A stretch of 64,000 nt of DNA from Hygrophila difformis (taxonomy: Eukaryota; Streptophyta; Magnoliopsida; Lamiales; Acanthaceae), in the NCBI GenBank assembly GCA_030278955.1, contig JAOANR010000011.1, positions 49,215,417-49,279,416 on the forward strand, in the 5' to 3' direction. Made by a program: the position numbers and the translations under genes. Shown in pieces: positions 34,758-47,298 of the stretch. Position 1 is the stretch's first letter, and each line of letters starts with the position of its first letter. The notes under the pieces were generated by a model, which had not been told where the DNA came from, made no database searches, and saw only the letters and a list, made by a program, of their open reading frames with translations.

Positions 34758-37480
34758 GAATAAATCAGGGAACAAAAGTGGGGCAGTAGATCTTACTATT
34801 TCATAATGTTATAAACTATTATCAATTAATTTCAAGGCTTAACATGGGAGTTTCGACATAGTACTGTACATCTTGAAACAAGATACTTGTTCAAATGGTA
34901 AAACCATCTTGTCTGAAGCACCCACAAACAACATAAACAAAATGGGAAAAAAAGCTATTAAGCGTAAGAATTGTCAAATCAAAACGATTTTCTAAACAAA
35001 TGGTAAAAGAGTATCATAAACCTTTATGGGCTTTCCAAAACAAATGGTAAAGAAGCCAGAACTGCCATCCACACATGTCCAAAAAAAAATAACTGAAATT
35101 TTAAGCAAACTACCAAGAAACAGATTGTGCTAATTCGCAGCAGAACTATAGAATTCAAACGTATATAACCTGACATGTGCTTGTCCAATACTAATAATTG
35201 ACCAATAATACATAGTGATACTCATAGGAGACAATATTGAGGTCATGTGCCTCATTAAACTCAAAGAAAACAATATTTACAGTGATACTCATAGGGGACA
35301 ATATACAATATCATTTTCAAAGGTACAGCAATACCAAATTCAAACATGGAAGATGGAACAATTCATCTACTTACCAAATTAATATTTGCAAATTGATCGA
35401 TTCTGCTGCAAAGCATTAGCTAATTTTTTAGCACCCTGAGAGGAAAGATAATTGTCGTTAAAGACTTCAAGGTTAGTAAATGGAAATGACTTGGGAAGAG
35501 GAGCATTTATATTGACTCAATCCAAACATGGGTTGTTGAAGGTGACAAAGCTGGGCAATTACAACAGTAACACCTACCTCATCTATCATCTCTAATCTAC
35601 AAACTTTTATTAACTCCAGACAATGTGTAACTCATTTTTAAATTGCTCAATAAACTTATATTCAAGAATTCAGCTTTGCCTACCTTGATCTTCAATGCAT
35701 ACAAATTTCTCACTTCATGTCAATTCCAACTTCCTTTCCTCTCCTATACTCAGTCATTACAAAATCTGTACTTATTTGAATGATTGGTTAAAGCATTGGC
35801 CGTTGCTTCAATTTTTGTCTGCATTACCGCCATGGAACTCATCAATTCAAATAAACACTATTAGATAATTGATATCAGGACTGCAAGAGTCTGCAAATAT
35901 TACTCTATTACATTATTTAAACATTGCATATATGATGTATGTAAATGTAACTAATTTGAATTATTTAAACAGAGGTAATCCATCAATAGTATATCACTGG
36001 ATCTTTTGAATTTTTCATTCTTAGCAATGATCCTTCAATAATCTTATGGGCATTTTTGGCAACGGAGGTAATCCATCATTGAGAAAACACTATTTCTAGA
36101 TAGTGATTAAAAAATCTGGAATGACCATCGCATGCCTTCTTCACCAACATATGGATCAATTCTATTTATATACAATAAACCAAATTAACATGCCCGTACT
36201 TTTCATCTTTATATATTTTAATCTTTATACAATAAACCAAACTAACCTGCACATGGAAAATGTAAACAAAAAAAAAATGAATATAAGTATATTTTAGTAA
36301 TACATGAATACATCTGTATGTTGCAATGTAACTGAGAAATAGACAATGGCCCAATAATTGATCATTGATATTAATTACCCTAAAGTTTTGAAGAATTAGA
36401 AGTTTCACAATCACAGGTATATATATTAAGAATAATAAAATCCAAACTAAATTAGAAAAATTTAATAAAACACTCTAGTAAAGAATCCATGGATAAATTA
36501 AATTTTAAAAATGATGATACAAAAAGCATTCTTGAATGTCCTTAATCACCAATTTCATAATGATTATGTGAGATGTATTACCATAGTTTGCTTAATTTAT
36601 CACCGTATTGCAATTTATATAACTTAGTTAACCTATCTAATACAAATAAATAAATCAATTTAATATAATATCATTCCATAAAGCATTTGTTATGATTTGT
36701 TATCATGAAGTATTCTGTAACTACAATTTCAATTCATAATACTATTTTGTAACATATTTGCTAGTACTTTATCTATAATATTTAATGAAATTAAATTAGC
36801 TAATGTGAATTCTCTCTCGAATTTGGTTTTTCTAGATTTTGAAAGTGCATTTTATATTTTTATATACTTCCTCCATTTTTTATAGTAAAACGTTACGGTT
36901 TACGGTTTATTATTTAATTTTAACTCATGTATATATCACAGTAATAGAAGAAAAAGCATAGTAAGTGTCGTGTCATCTCGTAGTTTTAAAATGTCAAACT
37001 TTTAATATTTTTAGTTGTCCACAACTTAAGTTATTAATCATTAAAAATGTATTGGATTGCATATATAAAGTCAATATTGAAGAAATAGTTAGATTACTGT
37101 TAATAAGAGTTTTTGTGAGTAGAAATGCATATGTTACTGTTCATTATGAATACTAGTATTATTTTATATACTACTATATTATATAGATTTCATTAGAATC
37201 AAACAAATAATAATATTCAGTCGTTTTTAATGGAATATACAAAGCAAGGCAACATCACAATTCACACATTTTATCAAATAGTTGGTGTGCAAACTTGATT
37301 GTTGTATTTTACTTTAGAATTCATTTCCAATTCAAATTCAGTGCAAAATCCAGTAAATTCCATCATAAAGTATCTTCCATTGTAATCAAAATTGAAATTT
37401 TGAATCAATTTTCCAAAATCATACAGTCGATTATTGTCTTATATACTGGAACTGGAAAAAAAAAAAAAGGAAATAGTTTA
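34758..37480. other. AT-rich intergenic DNA
   Basis: No gene is supported over 2.7 kb. A short repeat (AGTGATACTCATAGG followed by GACAATAT) occurs at about 35215 and 35281. A half-MITE-like CTTCCTCC start sits near 36868 without a partner end. Confidence 0.5.
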
Positions 37481-37484
37481 CCTC

Positions 37485-37790
37485 CCATTAGAGTGGCTGT
37501 GGTTGCGCAGTGCAGGCCTGGAACATATAGTGGAGGCGCACAGCGGAGGTGGTCTGCGTTGGGCGATCGATTGAGACCGACGAGTTCTCATGTTTCAGAA
37601 AATTTTCTCCGTCCCGCAGGCAATAGGGAGCAAGATGAAAGAAATCGCAGAGGAGCAAGCAGGGCAGCGGCAGCGACTCCAATTTTCATTCGACTCCGGT
37701 GGCGGATTGTTCTTTGGGCTCTCAACTCTTGCTCCCCCATTTTCATTCATGTGGTGGCCGGAAATTTAGGGCCTAGTGCTTAGAAATTTA
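37485..37790 (-). other. GC-rich island, possible orphan first exon
   Basis: A 300-bp stretch of clearly higher GC content than its surroundings. On the minus strand an ATG near 37736 opens a frame of about 50 codons rich in Ala, Leu, Arg and Ser (for example VAAAALLAPLRFLSSCSLL), which resembles an organelle transit peptide. A splice-donor-like GAGGTAAAC follows near 37486. No downstream exon is recognised. The plus strand also has a short frame (37635-37769). Function unknown. Confidence 0.25.
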
Positions 37791-37834
37791 CTGAACTCGA
37801 CACCTCTACTACAATATGTCCATTCTCAATTAGG

Positions 37835-39410
37835 AATGTATATGGGATTAATTACAATTCCAGTCTTGTTGATATCCCTTTGGTTGAGAAAAGAAGCCAA
37901 GCAAATATCATGGGTGGAAACTGGCGGAGTAGGACACTTTGGTGTTTAAAACTGAGCCCTTTGATTTTGGGAAAAAATATACTTAAGAAACTATTGTATG
38001 AGACAATGGAAAACTATGGGTCTGTTTGGAATTAGACCAACTCCAATGGGGACGCCATTTTAGCGTTGCTGCCAAAAATAACGGAGCGGTAGCTACCGGC
38101 AAGATTGCGGCCGGTACCGCAAAATATTGCGGTATTTGAACAGTGTCCCGCAATTAAACGCGGGCACTGTTCACGACGGGCACTGTTCAAAATATTCCAT
38201 TTTCTTTTTTTTTTCTTTTTTTTATCTTTTATTTTTTCTTTAATTTGTTTCAAGATAAGTTTTTTATTCTTTTTGCTTTTTTTATTCTTTTTGCTTTTTC
38301 TATTTCTTTACTTTTTTTGCTTTGATTACATTTTATTTCTTATTATTTTCCTTTTGTTTTAATTTCAGATTTTAATTTTTAAAATTTTAAATTAAATAAT
38401 TTTAAAATAAAATTAAATATTATACTATATAAAAAATATGTATTAAAATCAATTCATAGATAAAATATACTAATATGAATAGTAATGGAATCAAAATGAA
38501 ATATTCTATTGTAGAGGGAATGTAGAGCTGTGGATTGAAGAGAAATAGTGGAAAACTGTAAGATGGACCATCTCCAACCCTATACTCTATTTTACAGTTA
38601 GCTGATTATGTTAGTAATAAATGAGTCAAAATTCGTTGTTTGCTAATTTTGAGGCCAACTTTCCAAAATGATGTTATTTGCGGAGGTTTCAAAAAGAGCT
38701 GAGAACACTGTATTAAGTTATTTTGTCTTTATAAAAGAAAAACTTTTTATCTCACGAGATAAATTAGTTGATTGAAATTAGATGTTTTTGGCAAACAGGC
38801 TTATAAAGAAACTTTATTTTGTTCTACTTTAGCTGTATAATTAAATTCTTTTCATAGCATAGACTCAAGTTTATTTACTAGTGGGATTAATTACAATTCC
38901 AATCCCAAGCGAAAAAATTACAATTCCAATCTTGTTGGTATCCCTTTGGTTGAGCAAAGAACATGAGTGGAGACTGGAGAATAGGACACTTTGATGGTTT
39001 AAAGTTAAAACTGAGCTCTTTTATTTTGTGGAAAAATAGATAAGAAAGTTCTGTATGAGAGAATGGAGTATATATATAAAGAAGACACTTTGGCCCTATT
39101 TGGCAAACCAGCTAATCATAATTAGCTTAATCAAGGCAATTTGAAATAAATTAGCTTATTTAGAAAGACAAAATAACTTAAAATAATACTCAATCAGCTC
39201 TTTCTGAAACCGCTGCAAATAGCAACATTTTGGATTTTAGCTTATTCTAGGCAAGAAATTGGCATCGAAATTGTCAAACAACTAATTTTTACTAATTACT
39301 ACTCACATAATCAGCTGATAGCTAACAGCTAATTCCCAAACAGGTCTTTATTTATTGTACTTTAGCTGTATAATTAAATTCTTATCATAGGATAGACTCA
39401 AGTTTATTTT
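37835..39410. repeat. Diverged tandem duplication with MITE-like inserts
   Basis: The block at 37835-38020 (GGGATTAATTACAATTCCA, later CCCTTTGGTTGAG and TAGGACACTTTG) recurs at 38884-39080. The block CTTTAGCTGTATAATTAAA at 38826-38880 recurs at 39357-39410. Each unit therefore begins and ends alike. Between these shared ends sit Tourist/hAT-like inserts with GTTTGG/CCAAAC ends (38020-38803 and 39091-39348). Confidence 0.6.
39091..39348. mobile_element. Small TIR element (MITE)
   Basis: Ends GGCCCTATTTGGCAAAC and TTCCCAAACAGGTC are imperfect inverted repeats; the interior repeats TAGCT/AGCTA motifs. About 0.26 kb, non-coding. The superfamily is unclear because the flanking duplication is ambiguous. 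Confidence 0.5.
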
Positions 39411-40155
39411 AATCACATTTATGAATAGAAAATCCTTTGATCATCATTCATCGTTTGATTTCAGGTGAGAGTTCTTCATACTTTTGGAGTTTCGATCACT
39501 CAAATGTGCTAAAAGTTCTTCATATAAAATGGCAAGTAGCATTCGAGTTTGGTTGTGATTTTGATTGCCCATCTGTCGGACTAGCACATACACATTCACA
39601 TACAGAGGCAGGCTTGCACTTTCTAGGGGATAATGACCAAAATTGGTCCTATAAGTTACCATTAATTCTCATTTAGTCAAAAAAAAGTATTTGAATTACC
39701 GAAATGGTCCTGCTCATAACCAAAATAGTCGTTTTTATTATATTATACCCAATAACTTTTATTTTATTACTTCCTAACCCCAAAATTATACTTTCTCCGT
39801 ATTCAAATATTTTTTACACAACAACTTTTCACGCAGTCCAGTACATATTTTAAAGCATTAATAACTCAAGTTCGGTACAAGTAAAAATTCGAAAATTCGA
39901 TATTTAAAAACTACACGATAAGAGGAATCTAACAAGATATCACTTGCCTATATTTTAACTTGTATAACTATGATAAAACTTTAAGTGAAAGTATGTGAGT
40001 GAATAGTAGCACATTACCAAACGTATACAGAGGCAGTAATTCTTTGTTTAATTAGTTGTTATTTTCAATGTAAAAATCCACTTTAAACGACCTAATGCTT
40101 CCGAAAATTATATAAACATCCAAGAAATAAATATATATTATAGAAATATAAGTAT

Positions 40156-41628
40156 CACTACAAGAAAAAATCCAATTACCGACCCCAATTACCGACCACC
40201 ATAGTATGGGTCGGATTTACCGACCCCATTACCGACCCCAAAGTGGGGTCGGTAAAATTTAGCCATTATTGGGCCCAGTGATATTTGAAAACCAAAACAC
40301 CGACCATAATTAATGTGGTCGGTATTACCGACCCCATTACCGACCCCAATTGGGGTCTGTAGTTTTTTTCAATTTTTTTTAATTTTTTCCATTATTTTAT
40401 TATTTATTTTATATTTTTATTAAATATTTATTTGATTATTTATATAATTTAATTATTTATTTATTTGGGCCAATTAATTAATTATTTATTTTATAATTTA
40501 ATTATTTATTAATTTAATTAATGAATTAATATTTTAATTTAATTAATTTTTTAAATTTTTTTTATTAAAAATAATTTTATATTATTATTTAAATTTATCT
40601 TAATTTTTGAATAATTTTATTATTTTATTTAATTCATTGTTTTTAATTTTTTTGATTTAATTAATTTTATTTTATATTTTATTTAATTAATAAAATATTT
40701 ATTATTTAATTAATTTAATTTTATTTTATATTTCTATTCAATTAACTACAAAAAAAAAATTAAGTTAGCAACCGAAATTTGCGATTGAACATATTGGGTG
40801 GCTATTACCGACCGAATTAGCAACCGGATTATTCATATTGATTATTGAATTTTATATTCCATATGTTATTTTTTAATTTTTAATTATGGAATTTAATATT
40901 TTTATAAATTTTTTAATTCAATTAATATTTAATCATATTGATTTCTGTTTTCTAAAATTTAATTAGTGATTTAATTAATTTTATCCATTTAGTTAATGAA
41001 TTATTCTACAACTTATTTAATTAATATCAATTTTATACTATTTTTTTAAGTTATTAATTACATATTTATATATAAAAATATTATATATATTTAATAAATT
41101 ACATATGATAACATGAAAAGTTGTGTATCCGGATGGCACGCGCGTGGGTGAGGAATGCACCTCACCTGGGTTCGAATCCTCTCTACAGCATTTAGGGGGG
41201 AATTAATATATATGACACGTGGCGGGTTTCCATTGGTGGTGCGAAGGGCTAGCCCAGCTGGTTAGGGTTGTGGCTCGGTGGTGCGAGGTTATGGGTTCGA
41301 GCTCTCTTGAGCACATTTTATTTCATATAAGAAATTTACCGACCCCAAAATGGGGTCGGTAAGGGGGTCGTAATCTCGGGTCCTCGAGGTCCCTAGACCT
41401 CGCTTACCAACCCCAATTGGTCGGTAATGGAGTCGGTAATTTTACCGACCCACATGGGGTCGGTAATCTCCCGACCCCCAGAATCTTTGGTCGGAGCCAA
41501 ATTATCTACCATCAATTTACCGACCCGGGATTGGGGTCGGTAATGGGGTCGGTAAACCTGTAGACGACCCGTAAAACCTAGTTACCGACCCCATTTTGGG
41601 GTCGGTAAAACGAAATTTTCTTGTAGTG
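40156..41628. mobile_element. Non-autonomous CACTA (En/Spm) transposon
   Basis: 1473 bp bounded by CACTACAAGAAAA and TTTTCTTGTAGTG with TAT duplicated on both sides (40153-40155, 41629-41631), the 3-bp duplication of CACTA elements. Both subterminal regions hold many copies of ACCGACC in both orientations, the expected transposase-binding repeats. The middle is AT-rich and non-coding, so it depends on a transposase elsewhere. Confidence 0.93.
41125..41310 (+). repeat. Two tRNA-like (SINE-like) segments inside the CACTA
   Basis: The first segment has a B-box GGTTCGAATCC at 41169-41179. The second has an A-box-like TAGCCCAGCTGG at 41250-41261 and a B-box-like GGTTCGAGCTC at 41294-41304, with tRNA-like spacing. 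These are RNA polymerase III promoter elements as found in tRNA-derived SINEs. No cloverleaf is formed, so neither is called a tRNA gene. Confidence 0.45.
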
Positions 41629-42346
41629 TATGTTATAAGGACTACATTTCATAAAATATACATTTTTTGGGTAATGTTAGAAATTTTAAAAGTATAGAGA
41701 CCAAAAAATAATTTACCAAAATGCCATCATGACTAAATTGGTCGAAAAAAATAAAAGTTACAGAAACGATCTGCTAATTCAAAAACTTACATGATCATTT
41801 TGATTATCAACAATTAACTTACATGACCATTTCAGTAATTCAAATACTTTCTGGACCGAATGAGAATTTGGTAGTAATTCAAATAATTTCTGGACCAAAT
41901 GAGAATTTGAATTTGGGATAAGTTACAGTTGGTCATTATCCACACTTTCTAGTTTCGTCCATTCTATTATGACTAACCATATAAAACTATAAAAGTGTCT
42001 GATTAAATGAGGGCGTACAAGAGCATTAATTAAGGGCTCAGGCTTTGACACGGTGAGGGTAGGATGGTCTTTTCTCACGGGAATCATCCCCCATTATGTT
42101 CTTGTTGTCGTATATCACCCGCATGCACGCACAATCACACTCGATTAACAAAGTTTTATTAGTAATTAACTACTAATTACTAGTATTTGTTTAAGAAAAT
42201 GCAATATAAGATAATTATTATAAATAATGTTAAAATGCTATCGCATAAACTAGCTAGGCAAAGGGCAAGAATTCAACACTCTTTCTCGGGAGGATTTGTC
42301 CCTGTGCTATCATTGAAGTTAAAATATATGATTATTTAAAAAACAA

Positions 42347-42586
42347 TTATGAGCGAGCAGTTGGCACTAGTGGCGGATCTAGAAAATTTTGATCGGTAGG
42401 CCCAGAATTCGCTTTGATAAAAGTTATTGTTGAGTGTACCCTTTCAACTACAATTGTAGCAACTGATGATAGGACAAATGTTAATTCGATCAATTTATAG
42501 ATAAGTGGAAAAATCACATCATTTTCTATTTTGACTATCGCAATTAGAAGTTCTTTTATACATTGAATTTTTTCATTATACTTCAT
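42347..42586 (-). pseudogene. hAT transposase C-terminal remnant
   Basis: The minus strand reads IFPLIYKLIELTFVL followed by VATIVVERVHSTITFIK. This matches the hAT dimerisation region, whose usual form has SVATATVERxFSAM. Only this end of the protein is recognisable. No zinc finger or catalytic part is found nearby. Confidence 0.6.
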
Positions 42587-43103
42587 ACATGTGAAAAGAA
42601 AACCTTCGATTGATGATATAATAACACACGTGAATTGATTTAAAAAAACAAAGAAAAAAAAAGAAAATCAATAATTCACTTGATAGAGTTCAGATAGACA
42701 AACTAATCAGTCAATATAAAATTTGGAGAATTGAACTCTAGAATTAAGATAGAAATATAGAGTAGTAACTTCGAACTTATCTCAGTTAATCAATTAATCA
42801 TTTCACAATCATTCAAACCAAAAGCCTAGGAAAAAAATTCAAGATAATTCAAATATATCAATATTAAGCGCAATACATATATGCCAAATTAAAATATTTA
42901 AAATACTAACTAAACTGAATATTTTCACCTTGATTAAAATATGTGATTTCTAGCTCCGACCCTCCTTTTTTCCCGAAAAAATATGTCATTTCCTAGTATG
43001 AGAATGAGACATGATACATGAATAATTAATAACACGAGATAACCTAAACCACAACTAAATCATCAATGAAAAATAAAATAAGTAGACACAACACAATAAT
43101 ATA

Positions 43104-43396
43104 TGCTCCATCCGTCCCAGACCCAGTTAACGTGTCTTGTTCGACTTTTTGATACTCTTCATTGTTCAACTTTAACTCAATCTTATTGCAAGTATATATT
43201 CGGTAAAAGATAGTGGAGCTGGGTCTTATTAGAATCGTATTATCATTTAATTTAGAATATATATTTTATATAATTTTTAATTATATATTTTTATATATTA
43301 ATAATTAAAAAAGTGAATTGTATTGTACAAAAATAAAATAAGAAGCTTACCCAAAAAAAAATAAAATAAGACAAATTAAGTCGGATTGATGGAGTA
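43104..43396. mobile_element. Stowaway-like MITE 1
   Basis: Ends GCTCCATCCGTCCC and TCGGATTGATGGAG (then TA) are inverted repeats of the Stowaway type. About 0.29 kb, non-coding; the left TA is altered. Confidence 0.65.
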
Positions 43397-43759
43397 ATTA
43401 ATTGTACCTACAAATACCAAATAGTCTTGAATCGAAACTTGCATGATTCGCATAATTAAATCAAAGATGTTGGGGGTAGGGTAGGACGTAGGAGTTGCAA
43501 TACTTTATAGTGCACTCTGCAGACTGCAGACTGCAGACTGCATGACTGCACAAAAAGTTAAAAAGTTTTTTCGGCTGGATGGCTTAAAAAAGCCAGATAA
43601 GAAAACGTACTCACAGAGGACAAAAAGGAGTCAAGAAACACAAAATACTTAACAGAAAGGAGAACCATAACATATTAACATGAGGCTATATCTACACAAA
43701 AAGTTAAAAGTTGGAAAAGTATCCGAATAAAAAGTTCTATTTTAAATGTAGTAGTACTA

Positions 43760-44021
43760 CTCCCTCCGTTTTTTTTTTAACTTCACCCATCCTGCACTGC
43801 ACGCAATCCAATGCGCATTTTCAATCATCAATATCTCATATTATATATAAGTAAAAATTATAAAAATTTGATATTTTAAAACTACGCGATTAGACGAATC
43901 CAACAACATCTCACTTGACTATGTTTTATCTTATATAACTATGATAAAAAAGATGAATCAAAGTTACTTAATGAATAGTTTATACTATTCAAAGGGAGAA
44001 GATAAAAAAAAACGGAGGGAG
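43760..44021. mobile_element. Stowaway-like MITE 2
   Basis: CTCCCTCCG... to ...CGGAGGGAG flanked by TA on both sides, the TA duplication of Tc1/mariner MITEs. 262 bp. Confidence 0.88.
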
Positions 44022-44333
44022 TATATTACAATTTCATCCCACATTTGGATCATTTTTAAATACATTTGTTTAGACTACGTCCATATATAATTATTGGATT
44101 TAATTTAGAGTCTTATGATCTAGTAGTATATAAATGAACATAGAGTTAAAACTTAAAAATAAATAAAAAAAAAGAATATACTCGTATGTATAGATGTGAT
44201 AAAATCATCAACATATAATTGTTCCCTTCATCATCTTAGAATCTCAAGAAAATAGGACAATCAAAATAAAATCTATTAAAAAAAAAAGTAAAAAATATGT
44301 GATAAAAGAATGCTGACACGACACAATTAATGG

Positions 44334-44878
44334 GGGAAAATTAACATTTTAGTCCTTTAAGTTTCAAAATTCACCAAAATAGTCATCTTTCATTTCAATT
44401 GAAAAATTGGTCCCCTAAGTTTGATGTTTTATCCAATTTGATTCTTTAGGCATAATAAACCTAATTAATATCTAATTAAAAATAATTAAATCATTAATAT
44501 TAGTTCTACAATCCTTAATGGGTCAATCCACCAACACATTTATCAAAACCCATTTTATTAAAAAAATACTATTTTATTTAAATAAAATTACCTTTTATTA
44601 AAAAATAATTTTATTCAAAAAATAATCATTCATAAAAAATCTATTTTATTTAAATAAAATTAAGGGTTATAAGTTGACCCATTTAATTAAGGGATGAGAC
44701 TTATATTAATGGCTTAATCCTACTTTATTACATGTACGTTAATTAAATGTATTTTGTCAGAAAGACTAAATTGGAGAAAAAAAAAAAAAAACTTAGAGGA
44801 CTAATTTTTCCAATTGAAACGAAGAGGACTATTTTGGTAAATTTTGAAACTTAAAGGACTAATTTATTAATTTTTCCC
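44334..44878. mobile_element. Mutator-type MITE with 9-bp duplication
   Basis: 545 bp with long imperfect inverted ends (GGGAAAATTAA start, TTAATTTTTCCC end, with TTTAGTCCTTTAAGTTTC and its complement inside). It is flanked by AATTAATGG at 44325-44333 and 44879-44887. It has no coding capacity. Confidence 0.85.
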
Positions 44879-45034
44879 AATTAATGGGGCCGCTCATTGC
44901 TAAAAAAAGAAATTAACACCCCCTCCCACCCCCAACGTCAGATTATTGTTATTTTTATTTTGAGTTTTTGAATTATTGGATCTGTAAATCAATAAAAGTA
45001 TGAGTTTTTCTTTTTATTTTATTATCTTGTGCCC

Positions 45035-45165
45035 CTATTTTTTTTTTTCTTCCCAAAATATTTACAGAAATCCTAAATTACAGCACAATATTGCAAGTAT
45101 CCCCTATTTGAAATTTGTAACATTTTATGGGGTATATAATTATATATGCAGTTGATTCCCAAGTG
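45035..45165. repeat. Paralogue of 720-890
   Basis: AATCCTAAATTACAGCACA, AATATTGCAAGTA and GCAGTTGATTCC occur in the same order as at 765-890. Here the sequence runs on past GATTCC, showing the state without the T0 LTR. Confidence 0.7.
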
Positions 45166-46132
45166 TTCTCGTCTGTTAATTACATGCGTCCTTGTTTGGA
45201 AGATATAATTACTGAAACTAGGCATAAGAAGGATTTTGTCAATTTTCTGAGACCCATAGATACTCTTTATATAATGGGGTTATGTTTATTAATTAAAATA
45301 TAGAATAACTGAAATAGGTCATAGAAGGAGATTTTTTGCTTTTTGAGTCTCTGCTATATGTAGAATTTTCGGTTAAAGGCCATTAGAAGCCATTTGCGCA
45401 ACGTTAGGCCAAATGGTCAAAAATAATGCTAATTACGAGCCACGTGATGTGCGCGCGCTACAGACCCGTTCCCGATGGCCAAAAGTGGACAGGCCAGATC
45501 TTCTTTTGGATGCATATTTTTATTTTTTTATATAATTAAAATAAATAATATTCCATCCATTTTATTATTTGTGTCTCAATTTCTTTTTTTTTTTTGTCAA
45601 TCTCATCATTTTTGTCTCTTTTTTAGAAAATAATTAAATTAATTACCAAATTCATTCCATCACATCACATAAATATATAAATTAAAATTCCAAACCTATG
45701 GTAACATAAAAAAAAGAAATGCAATTAGAGTAACATATAGATATGAATATCTATCTCATCACCTCCCTTTTTTTTTTTATCTAGAATAAGATAGTTAGGT
45801 GCATAACCATGCAGAAAATACAAATTACTTTCCATTTTCTTTCTCCACAGTATTCAACAGCAAACATTCTCTTAAATCCACCGGCGGATTCGATGAGCAG
45901 ATTGTAGTTGTATATAATGACCGACGTGGTACTACTGTGATCACTGTGTATTTCGAATCTGTTGATATTCTCTACTTACTTTATCATTGTGGCATGTCTC
46001 ATCCTCTTAACATGTTTAGCAATAATCATGAATATTTTTTGACTTGTGCAGATTCTAATGTCTTATTAATTATAACTCATTCTTTTTAATCTTAAGGTTT
46101 TATCAGGAATTATACCATACTTTCATACTATA

Positions 46133-46388
46133 CTTCCTCCGTGTCTATAAGTTTCTTACGAATTAACTTGTCACATAGTCTAATGCACATTTTTAAATCA
46201 TTAATAACTAAAGTTCGGTACAAATAAAATTTTTTTAAATTCAACATTTTAAATTACAAGACGAGAAAATCTAACAAGATCTCCCTTAGCTATATTTTAA
46301 CTCGTATAACTATGATAAAAAAAATAAATTAAAGTGATACAATGAACAATAGTAAAAGTTAAACTGAGAAACTTATATATGGAAGAAG
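46133..46388. mobile_element. Stowaway-like MITE 3
   Basis: CTTCCTCCGTGTCTATAAG to CTTATATATGGAAGAAG with TA on both sides. 256 bp, older than MITE 2 judging by end mismatches. Confidence 0.7.
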
Positions 46389-46574
46389 TATATTATAAAT
46401 TCATTAATTTTATTATTTTTTTTTTGTTAGACAACCAAAAGAGGCTAGATAAAGAAATAAAGGGAAAAATAAAAGCCAGTACGCAAGAGAGCAAGCTTAT
46501 CGCTAAGGAAATCAAGTTTCAGCTGCATCTGCTGCTAGAAGAGCCTTCAAAACATCCAGAGAGAATGTCCATTT

Positions 46575-46735
46575 AAGTCGTGAAAAATAACTTATTATCT
46601 GCATCAAACTTCGCGAACACATCAATCACTGAATTGCCTTCCCGCATGACATATTCAAACCTACAAACGTGAAACTCCCTTAGAAGATCTTGAATCCATA
46701 GAAGTAAGGCAGGCAACCGATGTCGGGGGAGATAG
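46575..46735 (-). pseudogene. LINE-type RNase H (RVT_3) remnant
   Basis: The minus strand reads about 45 codons including WIQDLLREFHVCRFEYVMRE and then GNSV.DVFAKF. This is the signature of the plant RNase H-like domain found at the end of non-LTR retrotransposons (HV.REGN.VAD.LA). No RT is found next to it. Confidence 0.6.
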
Positions 46736-47039
46736 TTGATTAATTATATTGAGTATATTAAAATTTGTTCCTAAAAAAAATAAATATAGAAATTAAAAAA
46801 TGAATTAATAGTATCCACACTTTAATTAATTTATCAAAATATATATTAATAAGAAATTATAATAAGAGTATAACCATATTTTTTTAAAAAACATAACATT
46901 GACACTCATGTGTCAGCAAAGCAAAGGTGTTCGGGTGTCCAATTCACACATATTACAAAGGGGATAAAATTTAACCAATTTTTAATCCTAATTTGAAATT
47001 TAATTTTTTATCACAAAAAAAAATAATTGTAATAAACTA

Positions 47040-47298
47040 CTCCCTCCTTCCCACTTCAGACGTCCTATTTGACTTTTTGGCACTGTTCATTGTGTAACTT
47101 TGACTCAACATTATTGCAAATAAATATTTTTAAAAAATAGTCGAGTTCGGTCTTGTTAGATTCGCCTAATTGTATAGTTTTAGAATATACATTTCACATA
47201 ATTTTCACTTATATATATTTTGAGATATGATCGATTTAAAAAGTGCATTGGAATGTGTGCAGAAATCAAACAAGACATCTTAAATGGGACGGAGGGAG
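47040..47298. mobile_element. Stowaway-like MITE 4
   Basis: CTCCCTCCTTCCC to GGGACGGAGGGAG flanked by TA. 259 bp, non-coding. Confidence 0.88.

Larger units (their letters stand above)
39627..41942. mobile_element. Mutator-type TIR element with nested CACTA
   Basis: Ends GGGATAATGACC and GGTCATTATCCA are inverted repeats, flanked by CACTTTCTAG at 39617-39626 and 41943-41952. A 9-10 bp duplication suggests the Mutator superfamily. Further in, an imperfect inverted block (TTCAAATA.TTTCTGGACC and kin) extends the TIRs. No transposase is seen. Without the nested CACTA it is about 0.84 kb. The pre-insertion site is visible at 340-372, where the paralogous DNA lacks it. Confidence 0.8.

Noticed and set aside
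36868..36910. Another Stowaway-like MITE start
   Set aside because: Only one end (CTTCCTCCATTTTTT) is seen; no matching inverted end or TA duplication was found nearby.
41240..41310. Possible tRNA gene
   Set aside because: A- and B-box-like motifs are present but no cloverleaf arms pair, so it is listed as SINE-like only.
45799..46089. Small gene of about 90 codons
   Set aside because: It lacks an ATG at the open-frame start, has no recognisable domain, and lies in MITE-rich intergenic DNA.
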